A stretch of 64,000 bases of DNA, taken from Paucihalobacter sp036825875. GTDB lineage: Bacteria > Bacteroidota > Bacteroidia > Flavobacteriales > Flavobacteriaceae. Below, piece after piece: positions 8,987 through 17,397 of the stretch. The DNA lies in assembly GCF_036825875.1 (NCBI RefSeq), contig NZ_DAISXK010000001.1, positions 124,001 to 188,000 on the forward strand, given 5' to 3'. Made by a program: the position numbers and the translations under genes. The stretch's first letter is position 1, and each line of letters opens with the position of its first letter. Under the pieces are notes generated by a model, which was not told the origin of the DNA, made no database searches, and was given only the letters and a program-made list of their open reading frames with translations.

Positions 8987-10459
8987 ATGAGGCATTTATT
9001 TTTTTTATGTGCACTGTTGTCGTTTCTCAATTTAAGAGGACAAACACAGTTAGACGATGTTCAATTGTCTGAAGATTACCAGATTTTGGTAAATATTATT
9101 TGTGAGGTATCGCCGACGTTAAGCGAGACTGAAAAAAACACACTGAGAAACTATCTTGAAAATCGCGGCAAGGAATTAAATGGACAAAACTTAACGGCTG
9201 TTGAGTTTTTTAGGTTTTTGATGGGTTCGAAACCAAGTGGTGCTACCGACGGTCACGGCAACATCAACCTTCCAAGTACTATTGTAGAATCTGTTTTGGG
9301 AGACAACAAGGTGTTATTTCCTATGCCTTTTATCATTGAGAATAATCAGTTCTTGGTGAATGCCGAAAATGCGGCTATTCCTTATGGTTCTGTTATTTCT
9401 GAAATTAACGGAAAGTCAGTAGACAGTATATTAGTCAGTGTGTTAAGAGCGGCTACTACATTTGAAATACGCAATCTTGAGCGCTCGTTCGATATACTAT
9501 TTTTACTGAAATACGGTGCCGTCAACGCATTTCAGATTGCATATTCTTTACCTAAGGATTCTGAAATTCACTATTTGCAACTTGACGCTATAAATGTTGA
9601 ATCAAGAGAACAGATTTATAAAAATACAGTGATGCCGTTGCACAGAGAGCAACTTGCGAATACTATCAATACCCAGTTTTTTGAAGCAGAAAACACTTTT
9701 TATATTCAGTTAAATTCATTTACATGGAGAGATGAAAAGGTGAAGAATGAATACGACACCTTTAAGAAAAAATTTGAAGACATTTTTAAAACCATTCAAA
9801 AACAAAACGTTGCTAACCTAATTATCGATTTGCGCTACAATAGCGGTGGCAACATGATTGTCCCGTCGTTGCTCTATTCCTTTATAGCTGAATATAATTT
9901 TAACGAACATATTGAATTGATTGTGCCTGATTTCGATTTTCCAGAAAGTCAGCATTTAGTTGGAGTTGAAAACAGATCTTTGACGGCTGAAGCGCTAGAT
10001 GCCTACCTGAAAAATTTCAAAAAAGGTTTTACTAAGAACAAGGATTATTACAACGTAAAAGTGGTAAATCAAAAAACCAATAAAGCTAATAAAAGGGCTT
10101 ATAAAGGCAAGGTTTATTTATTAGTGAGTGGGCGAACTTTTTCGGCTGCGGCTTACTTTGCTGCGCTTTTCAAAAGTCAAAACAGAGGCAAAATTATTGG
10201 CGAACCTATTGGTGGAACATTCCGAAATATTACTGCTGGAATGCAATTGGTTTACGAACTTCCAAACTCCGAATTATTGGTGAATATGCCCATTGGATTG
10301 TATAAATTTTCAGAAGATTTAGACAAATCCATGCCTGATGCCAATATAAGCTCGGATGTGATTTTACACGCCGACCTATTTTATGAGCATTATTTAAATA
10401 AAAAAGATGCTTATTTAATTGAAACTTTAAAACTCATTTCGAAAGCTAATAAAGATTAA
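8987..10459 (+). CDS. S41 family (C-terminal-processing type) peptidase, secreted
   Basis: The 490-residue protein has a signal peptide (about 1-18). A PDZ-like central region around 125-150 (PYGSVISEINGKSVDSIL) precedes the S41 core. The core shows DLRYNSGGN (281-289), the strand that builds the oxyanion region, and GRTFSAAAYFA (382-392), whose serine near 386 is the predicted nucleophile. Such peptidases cleave periplasmic or surface proteins near their C-terminus. Many Bacteroidota carry several divergent members with unknown substrates. The gene stands alone, with no coupled neighbour. Confidence 0.9.
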   Translation: MRHLFFLCALLSFLNLRGQTQLDDVQLSEDYQILVNIICEVSPTLSETEKNTLRNYLENRGKELNGQNLTAVEFFRFLMGSKPSGATDGHGNINLPSTIVESVLGDNKVLFPMPFIIENNQFLVNAENAAIPYGSVISEINGKSVDSILVSVLRAATTFEIRNLERSFDILFLLKYGAVNAFQIAYSLPKDSEIHYLQLDAINVESREQIYKNTVMPLHREQLANTINTQFFEAENTFYIQLNSFTWRDEKVKNEYDTFKKKFEDIFKTIQKQNVANLIIDLRYNSGGNMIVPSLLYSFIAEYNFNEHIELIVPDFDFPESQHLVGVENRSLTAEALDAYLKNFKKGFTKNKDYYNVKVVNQKTNKANKRAYKGKVYLLVSGRTFSAAAYFAALFKSQNRGKIIGEPIGGTFRNITAGMQLVYELPNSELLVNMPIGLYKFSEDLDKSMPDANISSDVILHADLFYEHYLNKKDAYLIETLKLISKANKD

Positions 10460-10594
10460 AAACTTTCAGATTATGGATGAATGGGCTAATCAAAATAAAC
10501 ACAAAACTGGTTTTTATCGTTTTTATAAATCTCAATTTGCGTAAATTATAAAATAAGAATCACATCGATTTAAGTTTTAAAATTAAAAAACAAT

Positions 10595-11470
10595 ATGTCT
10601 AATGTCGATTTAATAATAGAAGAAAGAGCAGCCAATATCGGCAACTTTATGGTTGGAAGATTGTTGCCCTTTCGACAAAAACGAGCGGTTGGTCCGTTTG
10701 TTTTTATAGCCCATATGGGTCCTGCTAAAATGAGCGAGCGTGATAATTTAGATGTATTACCACATCCGCATATTGGACTTTCAACGCTTACCTTTTTATT
10801 TGAAGGTGCCATTATGCACCGCGATAGCATGGGCAATGAGGTTGAAATTAAACCGGGCGCTGTCAACTGGATGACCGCAGGCAAAGGTGTTGTGCATTCC
10901 GAAAGAACGCCTGACTATTTAAGAGATTCCACTAAAAGCTTGCACGGTCTTCAAATTTGGGTAGCCTTACCTAAACATTTGGAAGAAACTAATCCGAGTT
11001 TTTACCATGTTGAGGCCAAAGATATTCCACATTGGGAACGCAATGGTGTCAGGTTTAAACTCATTGCAGGTAAAGCATTTGGGAAAACATCGCCTGTTCC
11101 TATACATAGTAGTTTGTATTTCATTGAAATAAAAAGTAAAACCACCCAAACCATTAACATAGGTGATGACCTGTTTGGTGAAAGTGCGCTTTATATTTTA
11201 GAAGGCGAAATCCGAAGCGATGGCAATACCTATCAACCAAAGCAGATTTTAATCGCGAAAGATGCCAAGCTATGCGAATTTGAAATTACTGCCAACACCA
11301 CAGTGTATATCTTTGGCGGTGAAGTTTTTCCTGAAGAACGCTTTATCAATTGGAATTTTGTGTCGTCTAGTAAAGAACGCTTACAGCAAGCAAAAGAAGA
11401 TTGGATTGCGCATCGCTTTCCGAAAGTCCCTGGTGAATCGGAGTTTGTGCCATATCCTGTGTACAAATAA
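10595..11470 (+). CDS. Pirin family protein
   Basis: Bicupin protein of 291 residues. The N-terminal cupin has the pirin metal site: His57 and His59 in PHPHIG, and His101 and Glu103 in GVVHSER. All four iron-ligand positions are conserved, as in human pirin and bacterial quercetinase-like pirins. The C-terminal pirin domain covers about 170-285. A cytosolic dioxygenase or redox sensor role is possible; the substrate is unknown. The gene is monocistronic by spacing. Confidence 0.93.
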   Translation: MSNVDLIIEERAANIGNFMVGRLLPFRQKRAVGPFVFIAHMGPAKMSERDNLDVLPHPHIGLSTLTFLFEGAIMHRDSMGNEVEIKPGAVNWMTAGKGVVHSERTPDYLRDSTKSLHGLQIWVALPKHLEETNPSFYHVEAKDIPHWERNGVRFKLIAGKAFGKTSPVPIHSSLYFIEIKSKTTQTINIGDDLFGESALYILEGEIRSDGNTYQPKQILIAKDAKLCEFEITANTTVYIFGGEVFPEERFINWNFVSSSKERLQQAKEDWIAHRFPKVPGESEFVPYPVYK

Positions 11471-11580
11471 GTTGGTTTTACACGAATAATTTATATATTG
11501 TTTAAAGACGAATATTAAGGTGTATGTTGAGACTTCTAAACGTTTTAAAACTAACGCGCCTATAAAATGTTTATAATTTC

Positions 11581-12603
11581 ATGAATTTGAGATTGCTACT
11601 AATTGTTCTTCTGAATGTTTTTATATCAGAAATTGACGCTCAAAATGATTCGTTAGTTTTGAATAATGGCAACTTAATTGAAGGTGAACTGAAAGGCATG
11701 CGGCAAGATGTGACCACCTTTAAAACAGATTATAGCGATTCGGATTTTAAAATAAAATGGAGCGAAATTAAAACGCTTAGCACCAAAACAGAGTTTTTGG
11801 TAACTTTGAAAAATGGTAGTCGTTACAATGGGTCTTTGAAAAGTAATTCTGACGGTGACATTGCTATTTCAACCGTTTCAGGAGAAGTTTTGGCCATTAC
11901 CAATCTCAATTCCATTGTACTTTTGGTAGTCGTAAAGTCTGATTTTTGGAGCAAATTGGACGCAAGTGTTTCGGTTGGCTACAACTTTATAAAATCAGAT
12001 AACCAGTCGCAGTTAAGTTTGAGGAGTGCTTTGTCCTATAATGCAAAGCGCTGGTCATTAAGTTCTAATTACAATCAAATAAGAACGACCCGGGACGAAG
12101 TATTCTCAGTACGCAGAATGGACGCTGGCCTCGTTTATAAGTATTATATGAAAAAGAATTGGTTCACCCTTTCAGAAGTGTCATTTTTAAGTAATACAGA
12201 GCAAAATATTGATTTAAGAACGCTGGCAAAACTGGGTATGGGAAAGTATATTTTGAGGAGCAATAAAATGTACTGGGCGGTTCAGAGTGGTGTTTCGTAC
12301 AATAACGAAAGTTTTATGGTAAGTGGTAGTGACGGTAATAATAACAGTGGTGAAGGTTTTCTAGGAACTGAGTTAAATATTTATAATATTGGCGATTTAA
12401 CGCTGCTAACGCGTGTGGTAGCGTATCCGAGTTTTACAGAAAAAGGAAGGTTTCGTGTAGATTCGCGATTTGACTTAAAATATGATTTGCCTCTAAATTT
12501 TTATATCAATTTTGGGATTACCTTAAACCACGACAACCAGCCAGTTCAAACTACCAACAAAACGGATTATGTTTTGCAATCAACAATTGGTTGGGATTTA
12601 TAA
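11581..12603 (+). CDS. DUF481-type outer-membrane protein
   Basis: The 340-residue protein has a signal peptide (about 1-21, ending EIDAQ). A small beta-rich region at about 25-115 (LNNGNLIEGELKGM, LKNGSRYNGSL) resembles a repeated Sm-like or LSm-type fold. Residues from about 120 form a DUF481 beta-barrel with alternating strands, ending in the aromatic-poor strand STIGWDL. Members sit in the outer membrane, with function unknown. It is an isolated transcription unit upstream of a small inner-membrane protein gene. Confidence 0.82.
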   Translation: MNLRLLLIVLLNVFISEIDAQNDSLVLNNGNLIEGELKGMRQDVTTFKTDYSDSDFKIKWSEIKTLSTKTEFLVTLKNGSRYNGSLKSNSDGDIAISTVSGEVLAITNLNSIVLLVVVKSDFWSKLDASVSVGYNFIKSDNQSQLSLRSALSYNAKRWSLSSNYNQIRTTRDEVFSVRRMDAGLVYKYYMKKNWFTLSEVSFLSNTEQNIDLRTLAKLGMGKYILRSNKMYWAVQSGVSYNNESFMVSGSDGNNNSGEGFLGTELNIYNIGDLTLLTRVVAYPSFTEKGRFRVDSRFDLKYDLPLNFYINFGITLNHDNQPVQTTNKTDYVLQSTIGWDL

Positions 12604-12675
12604 CGTATCAAGTACAGAAAATAACATTTAGTTTTTTTAACCTAATTTAAATTTTAATATAATAAACAATACAAT

Positions 12676-13167
12676 ATGAACACAACGATCAATTTTAAAG
12701 AAACACAACGGTTTACCCAATGGTGGTTATGGGTTATACTCATTGCTTTCGACCTATTTGCAGTGTACCTGATTTACAGTCATTTTGTAATTGACAAACC
12801 CATTGGTGACCATCCTTTACCAAGTTGGGGCGTGTTGTTGTATGTTGTTTTTACATTTGCGCTTTTTGCATTGTTTGTCACCATGCGTTTAGAAACCACT
12901 ATCAACAGAAGCGGTATTTATATCAATTTTTTTCCGTTAATCAGTAAGCATATTCCATGGGAATCGATAGCATCGGCCGAAATGGTGGATTACGGCTTTG
13001 TGGGTGGCTGGGGAATAAGACTTGGTACTAAGTATGGTACAGTTTATAACGTAAAAGGCAATTTAGGACTCGCATTGCGATTGAAAACCGGCAAAAAACT
13101 TTGTGTAGGAACTCAAAAGGCCGAAGAGCTAAAAAGGGTGCTTGACAAAGCTATTATAAATAAATAA
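12676..13167 (+). CDS. Two-TM membrane protein with PH-like domain, unknown function
   Basis: The 163-residue product has two membrane helices (about 15-35 and 50-70: WWLWVILIAFDLFAVYLIY and LLYVVFTFALFALFVTM). A C-terminal beta-rich region follows (about 78-160: SGIYINFFPLISKHIPWESI, then GGWGIRLGTKYGTVYNVKG). This matches the general plan of bacterial PH-domain membrane proteins. No partner is adjacent. A bidirectional terminator follows immediately after the stop. Confidence 0.75.
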   Translation: MNTTINFKETQRFTQWWLWVILIAFDLFAVYLIYSHFVIDKPIGDHPLPSWGVLLYVVFTFALFALFVTMRLETTINRSGIYINFFPLISKHIPWESIASAEMVDYGFVGGWGIRLGTKYGTVYNVKGNLGLALRLKTGKKLCVGTQKAEELKRVLDKAIINK

Positions 13168-13196
13168 AGCGAACTTAGCATAAGGTTCGCTTTATT
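13163..13196. terminator. Bidirectional hairpin terminator between convergent genes
   Basis: Perfect 12-bp inverted repeat: aataaagcgaac (13163-13174) / gttcgctttatt (13185-13196), with a 10-nt loop. The A- and T-rich flanks give a U tract in both directions. The left arm overlaps the stop region of the upstream membrane-protein gene; the carboxylase operon converges from the right. Confidence 0.88.
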
Positions 13197-13221
13197 GTAT
13201 CTATATTAATCTTCTACTAAA

Positions 13222-14772
13222 CTACAAAGGAATATTCCCATGTTTGCGAATGGGATGATTGACCTGCTTGTCCTGCAGCATGGTAAATGCTTTAATCAGT
13301 TTGCGACGTGTTTGGTCTGGCAGAATAACTTCATCTATAAAGCCACGTTGCGCTGCACTGTAAGGATTCGCAAACAAATCGGCATATTCAGTTTCTTTAG
13401 CTTTTAAAGTAGCTTCTTGATCATCGGAGGCTTGAATTTCCTTTTTAAAGATAATTTCTGCTGCACCTTTGGCACCCATTACGGCAATTTCGGCGGTGGG
13501 CCATGCAAAATTCATATCGGCACCAATGTGTTTAGAATTCATTACATCGTAGGCACCACCATAAGCTTTGCGGGTAATCACCGTAACACGTGGCACCGTA
13601 GCCTCGCTAAAGGCATAGAGTAATTTTGCACCGTTGGTGATAATTGCATTCCATTCTTGGTCAGTCCCAGGTAAAAATCCTGGTACATCTTCCAAAACCA
13701 ACAACGGTGTATTAAAGGCATCGCAAAAACGCACAAATCGCGCTGCTTTTTTTGAACTATTCACATCTAATACACCGGCTAAAAACATCGGTTGATTGGC
13801 TACGATACCAATACTTTGTCCGCCCAATCTAGCAAATCCGACAATAATATTTTCAGCGTAATCTTTATGAATTTCATAAAAAGAATCTGCATCAATAATT
13901 CCATCAATTACCTGATGCATATCGTATGGTTTATTTGGATTATCTGGAACTAATCCATTGAGCTGTGTTCTTAATTCGTCCTCAAGATCGTAAGAATACT
14001 TAGGAGCGGTTTCTTTATTACTTTGAGGTAGGTAAGAAATCAATTTCTTAATACTTTCAAGGCAAGCCACATCGTTAACTGAGGTAACATGCGCCACACC
14101 CGATTTAGAGGCGTGTACCAAAGCACCACCGAGTTCTTCGCTACTTACACTTTCGTTAGTGACGGTTTTTACCACGCTAGGACCCGTTACAAACATATAA
14201 CTCGTGTTTTCCACCATCAGGGTGAAATCCGTCATAGCTGGCGAATACACTGCGCCACCGGCACATGGACCCATAATAGCTGAAATTTGAGGTATCACAC
14301 CTGAAGCCTGTACATTTCGGTAGAAAATATCGGCATAACCACCTAAGGAGCGCACACCTTCTTGAATACGTGCACCTCCCGAATCATTTAATCCAATAAA
14401 TGGTGCACCTACATTAACCGTCAAGTCCATGATTTTGCAAATCTTTTCAGCATGGGTTTCTGAAAGCGAACCACCAAATACGGTAAAATCTTGAGCAAAT
14501 ACATATACTAAGCGTCCATCAATAGTGCCATAACCCGTCACCACACCATCGCCGTAATACATTTGGTTTTCCATTCCAAAATCTTTGGTACGATGGGTAA
14601 CCAAGGCACCGATTTCTTCAAAGGAACCTTCGTCTAATAAATAATCAATACGCTCGCGGGCGGTTAGTTTTTTATTTTGATGTTGGCGTTCAATTCTGTC
14701 TTGGCCACCACCAAGATAGGCCTGATTTAATTTATTGTTTAATTCTTCTATTTTAGGATTCATAAGTTTCAA
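13222..14772 (-). CDS. Acyl-CoA carboxylase carboxyltransferase (beta) subunit, PccB type
   Basis: The 516-residue carboxyltransferase transfers CO2 from carboxybiotin to an acyl-CoA such as propionyl- or acetyl-CoA. It shows the N-terminal beta-subunit motif RERIDYLLDEGSFEE, the GLNDSGGARIQEG acyl-CoA pocket, GPCAGGAVYSPA, and the C-terminal carboxybiotin region (ITRKAYGGAYDVM). Length matches PccB/AccD5 proteins. It is the last gene of a three-gene operon with the biotin carrier and biotin carboxylase, two bases after the latter. A propionyl-CoA or related short-chain substrate is likely, but not decidable from sequence alone. Confidence 0.93.
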   Translation of the reverse strand: MKLMNPKIEELNNKLNQAYLGGGQDRIERQHQNKKLTARERIDYLLDEGSFEEIGALVTHRTKDFGMENQMYYGDGVVTGYGTIDGRLVYVFAQDFTVFGGSLSETHAEKICKIMDLTVNVGAPFIGLNDSGGARIQEGVRSLGGYADIFYRNVQASGVIPQISAIMGPCAGGAVYSPAMTDFTLMVENTSYMFVTGPSVVKTVTNESVSSEELGGALVHASKSGVAHVTSVNDVACLESIKKLISYLPQSNKETAPKYSYDLEDELRTQLNGLVPDNPNKPYDMHQVIDGIIDADSFYEIHKDYAENIIVGFARLGGQSIGIVANQPMFLAGVLDVNSSKKAARFVRFCDAFNTPLLVLEDVPGFLPGTDQEWNAIITNGAKLLYAFSEATVPRVTVITRKAYGGAYDVMNSKHIGADMNFAWPTAEIAVMGAKGAAEIIFKKEIQASDDQEATLKAKETEYADLFANPYSAAQRGFIDEVILPDQTRRKLIKAFTMLQDKQVNHPIRKHGNIPL

Positions 14773-14774
14773 TT

Positions 14775-16217
14775 TTAAACATTGGGAATACGCAACACTT
14801 GTTGGTCTTTTTCATATTGATACAAAGCAACTAAAGAGGCGATGTAGGCTTCAGAGTCTTGCTGTGCTTTTAGCATTTCAGGCGCGTAGTAATCTTTTAC
14901 AAAATGCGTGTTGAAATCGCCTGAAATAAATGCATGGTGTTCGCAAACAAAACGTCCGAAAGGCAAGGTTGTTTGCACGCCTTCAACCTGATAATTGGCA
15001 ATGGCGCTTAACATGAGTTGTATGGCTTCGGTGCGATTCTTGCCGTAGGTAATTAATTTTGATAACATTGGGTCGTAATAAATAGGAATATCCATACCTT
15101 CTTCAAAACCATTATCAACGCGAATACCTTCACCTTTAGGTAAGCGGTAGGTACTTAGATTTCCAACGGATGGTAGAAAATTATTGAGTGGATCTTCAGC
15201 ATAGACTCTCAATTCTAAGGCGTGACCTTTGATATGCAAATCCTTTTGCTTGATAGGCAATACTTCGCCACGGGCGACTTGTATTTGCAAGGCTACCAAA
15301 TCTACACCAGTGATTAATTCGGTTACGGGATGTTCTACCTGAAGACGCGTATTCATTTCTAAAAAGTAGAAATTCAGGTCAGCATCCAAAAGAAACTCTA
15401 CCGTTCCAGCACCAACATAATCGCAAGATTTAGCCACATTAATTGCCGCTTCGCCCATTTTAGTACGAATTTCAGGTGTTAATACCGATGATGGCGCTTC
15501 CTCAACTACCTTTTGATGGCGACGTTGAATGCTGCATTCACGTTCGAAAAGGTGTATCACATTGCCATGCGTATCTGCCATAATTTGTATTTCAATGTGT
15601 CGTGGAGACGTAACATACTTTTCAATAAATACGGAGCCATCTCCAAATGCTGAAGTTGTTTCGCTGATGGCACGTGTCATTTGCGATTCCAATTCATCAG
15701 CATGACTAACAACACGCATTCCTTTACCGCCACCACCAGCAGATGCTTTGATAAGAATAGGGTAGCCTATATTGTTGGCAATAGCCTTTGCTTTTTCAAC
15801 ATCGGTAATGGCTTTGTCGATACCCGGAACCATGGGAATATTGTAATGACTTACCGCTTCTTTAGCCGCCAATTTACTTCCCATAACGCGGATGGCTTTG
15901 GAGCCTGGACCAATAAAAGTGATGCCATTATTTTCGACCATTTCTGCAAACTCGGCATTTTCTGATAAAAAGCCATAACCTGGATGAATGCCATCTACGT
16001 TAAGCTGTTTGGCAACTTCTATAATTTTATCGCCACGCAAATAAGATTGGTTGGATGGCGCTTCTCCTATACATACCGCTTCATCGGCAAACTTGACATG
16101 GGGCGAATTTCTATCGACTGTTGAATACACGGCGACTGTTTTAATGCCCATTTCTTTAGCAGTCCGCATCACTCTTATGGCTATTTCACCTCGATTGGCA
16201 ACTAATATTTTTTTCAT
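14775..16217 (-). CDS. accC: Biotin carboxylase subunit of acyl-CoA carboxylase
   Basis: The enzyme carboxylates biotin on the carrier protein using ATP and bicarbonate. The 480-residue chain from ATG 16217 begins MKKILVANRGEIAIRVMRT, the canonical opening. It contains the ATP-grasp glycine loop KASAGGGGKGMRVV, the FLEMNTRLQVEHPVTE active-site segment, and the C-terminal biotin carboxylase domain. The frame extends to an ATG at 16238, overlapping the carrier gene, but the canonical family start is preferred. It sits between the carrier and the carboxyltransferase in one operon. Confidence 0.93.
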   Translation of the reverse strand: MKKILVANRGEIAIRVMRTAKEMGIKTVAVYSTVDRNSPHVKFADEAVCIGEAPSNQSYLRGDKIIEVAKQLNVDGIHPGYGFLSENAEFAEMVENNGITFIGPGSKAIRVMGSKLAAKEAVSHYNIPMVPGIDKAITDVEKAKAIANNIGYPILIKASAGGGGKGMRVVSHADELESQMTRAISETTSAFGDGSVFIEKYVTSPRHIEIQIMADTHGNVIHLFERECSIQRRHQKVVEEAPSSVLTPEIRTKMGEAAINVAKSCDYVGAGTVEFLLDADLNFYFLEMNTRLQVEHPVTELITGVDLVALQIQVARGEVLPIKQKDLHIKGHALELRVYAEDPLNNFLPSVGNLSTYRLPKGEGIRVDNGFEEGMDIPIYYDPMLSKLITYGKNRTEAIQLMLSAIANYQVEGVQTTLPFGRFVCEHHAFISGDFNTHFVKDYYAPEMLKAQQDSEAYIASLVALYQYEKDQQVLRIPNV

Positions 16218-16227
16218 CTTTTTATTC

Positions 16228-16716
16228 TTATGATTCAAATTCCACTAATAATTGACTTTTATTCACGGCATCGCCCTTGGAAACATTGATGGTTTTTATC
16301 ACGCCTTCACGTGGCGAGGTAATACTGTTTTCCATTTTCATGGCTTCTAAAATGAGCAGTGTATCGTTTTCTTTAACCGCATCACCTTTTTTAACGGCAA
16401 TATCTAAAATCAACCCTGGCATAGGGGCTTTTACACTATTTACATGCTTGGCCGAGGTGATACTCAAACCCATAGATTCAATAAGTTGGTCTAAACTGTT
16501 GCTTATTTGAACTTTGTAGAGGTTGCCTTGCACTTTTAAAGTGTAAGTTTTTTGGTGGAAATCTTGTTCAACAATTTCAACAAGATAGGATTGATTGTTG
16601 TGTAGCAAATGAACCAGTTGTTCGTTTACTGGCACCAAATCTAATTCAGTAATCGCTTTGGCGGGGATTTGCTGTTTGCTTTGTTGGTTAATTTTTACGG
16701 TATAATTTGTATCCAT
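16228..16716 (-). CDS. Biotin carboxyl carrier protein subunit
   Basis: The 162-residue carrier ends in a biotinyl domain (about 94-162). It contains the EAMKMEN motif, with the biotinylated lysine at 127, and upstream APMPGLI. The first 90 residues form a less conserved beta region (VEIVEQDFHQ, LYKVQISNS) like the BT domain that holds the subunits of propionyl-CoA-type carboxylases together. It is the first gene of the carboxylase operon and is followed by the biotin carboxylase gene with a gap of about 10 bases. Confidence 0.92.
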   Translation of the reverse strand: MDTNYTVKINQQSKQQIPAKAITELDLVPVNEQLVHLLHNNQSYLVEIVEQDFHQKTYTLKVQGNLYKVQISNSLDQLIESMGLSITSAKHVNSVKAPMPGLILDIAVKKGDAVKENDTLLILEAMKMENSITSPREGVIKTINVSKGDAVNKSQLLVEFES

Positions 16717-16727
16717 AATTGTGTGTT

Positions 16728-17396
16728 TTATAATAAGCCTGTTCGCTGATGGGATTTTAAAAAATCGTTCAATTTTAGGTCATTGAGTTGAATATATTTG
16801 GTATAAAGTTTAATAAATATTAAGGCTGTTATATAGGCATCACCATTGGCGGTATGTCTGTCGTGCAGAGGTATTTTAAAGTAGCGTGCAATTTCGTCCA
16901 ATCCCAAATTTTTTACTTGTTGTTGCGAAGGTACAACCCTTTGAAATAGTTGTGCAGTATCAATAAATTTATTTTTAAGCTTGGCTAAATTCATGCGTTT
17001 TAGGGCTGAATTCATCATGGCAATATCGAAGGCAGCGTGATGCGCTACTAAAACGCTATTGCCAATAAAACTTAAAAATTCTTCAATGGCTACTGATTCT
17101 GGTATTTTTATTTCGTTTCCAGATTTTCGCAAACCATGAATAGCAGCACTTTCTTTTTTAAAGCGTTCCTGTTGAAGGTATAGCTCTAAGCCTTGGGAAG
17201 TAAATACCGTTTTATTTTTAACTCTGAATGCACCTATAGACAATACAACATCTGTTTTTGGATGTAGTCCGGTAGTTTCAGTATCGAACACAACAAACGA
17301 AGTTTCTTGTATAGAATGGGGTAGTGGAACCTTATTGGCAGCGTCATATTCTTGCCAAAAATCAGGATAATTTTTATGTTGAAACCACTTTAGCAT
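16728..17396 (-). CDS. DnaQ-like 3'-5' exonuclease
   Basis: The 222-residue protein carries the DEDDh fold: FDTETTG (37-43, catalytic Asp and Glu), a middle AHHAAFDIAMMN with Asp, and a late HDRHTANGDAY with the His and final Asp. It is related to the epsilon subunit of DNA polymerase III and to RNase T but is free-standing, so a repair or RNA-processing exonuclease is likely. It begins one base after the DUF294-type gene and is probably translationally coupled. A pairing of exonuclease and DUF294 proteins recurs in bacteria. Confidence 0.88.
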   Translation of the reverse strand: MLKWFQHKNYPDFWQEYDAANKVPLPHSIQETSFVVFDTETTGLHPKTDVVLSIGAFRVKNKTVFTSQGLELYLQQERFKKESAAIHGLRKSGNEIKIPESVAIEEFLSFIGNSVLVAHHAAFDIAMMNSALKRMNLAKLKNKFIDTAQLFQRVVPSQQQVKNLGLDEIARYFKIPLHDRHTANGDAYITALIFIKLYTKYIQLNDLKLNDFLKSHQRTGLL

Positions 17397-17397
17397 G

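Noticed and set aside
10473..10544. A 23-codon frame, ATG to TAA, in the gap between the S41 peptidase and pirin genes
   Set aside because: The frame uses ordinary codons, but it is short, has no promoter of its own and no recognisable motif, and a frame of this size is expected by chance in AT-rich DNA. It may be translated, but I cannot support it.
15681..15965. A 94-codon plus-strand frame within the biotin carboxylase gene
   Set aside because: It is the reverse of strongly conserved biotin carboxylase sequence, with no independent evidence of coding.
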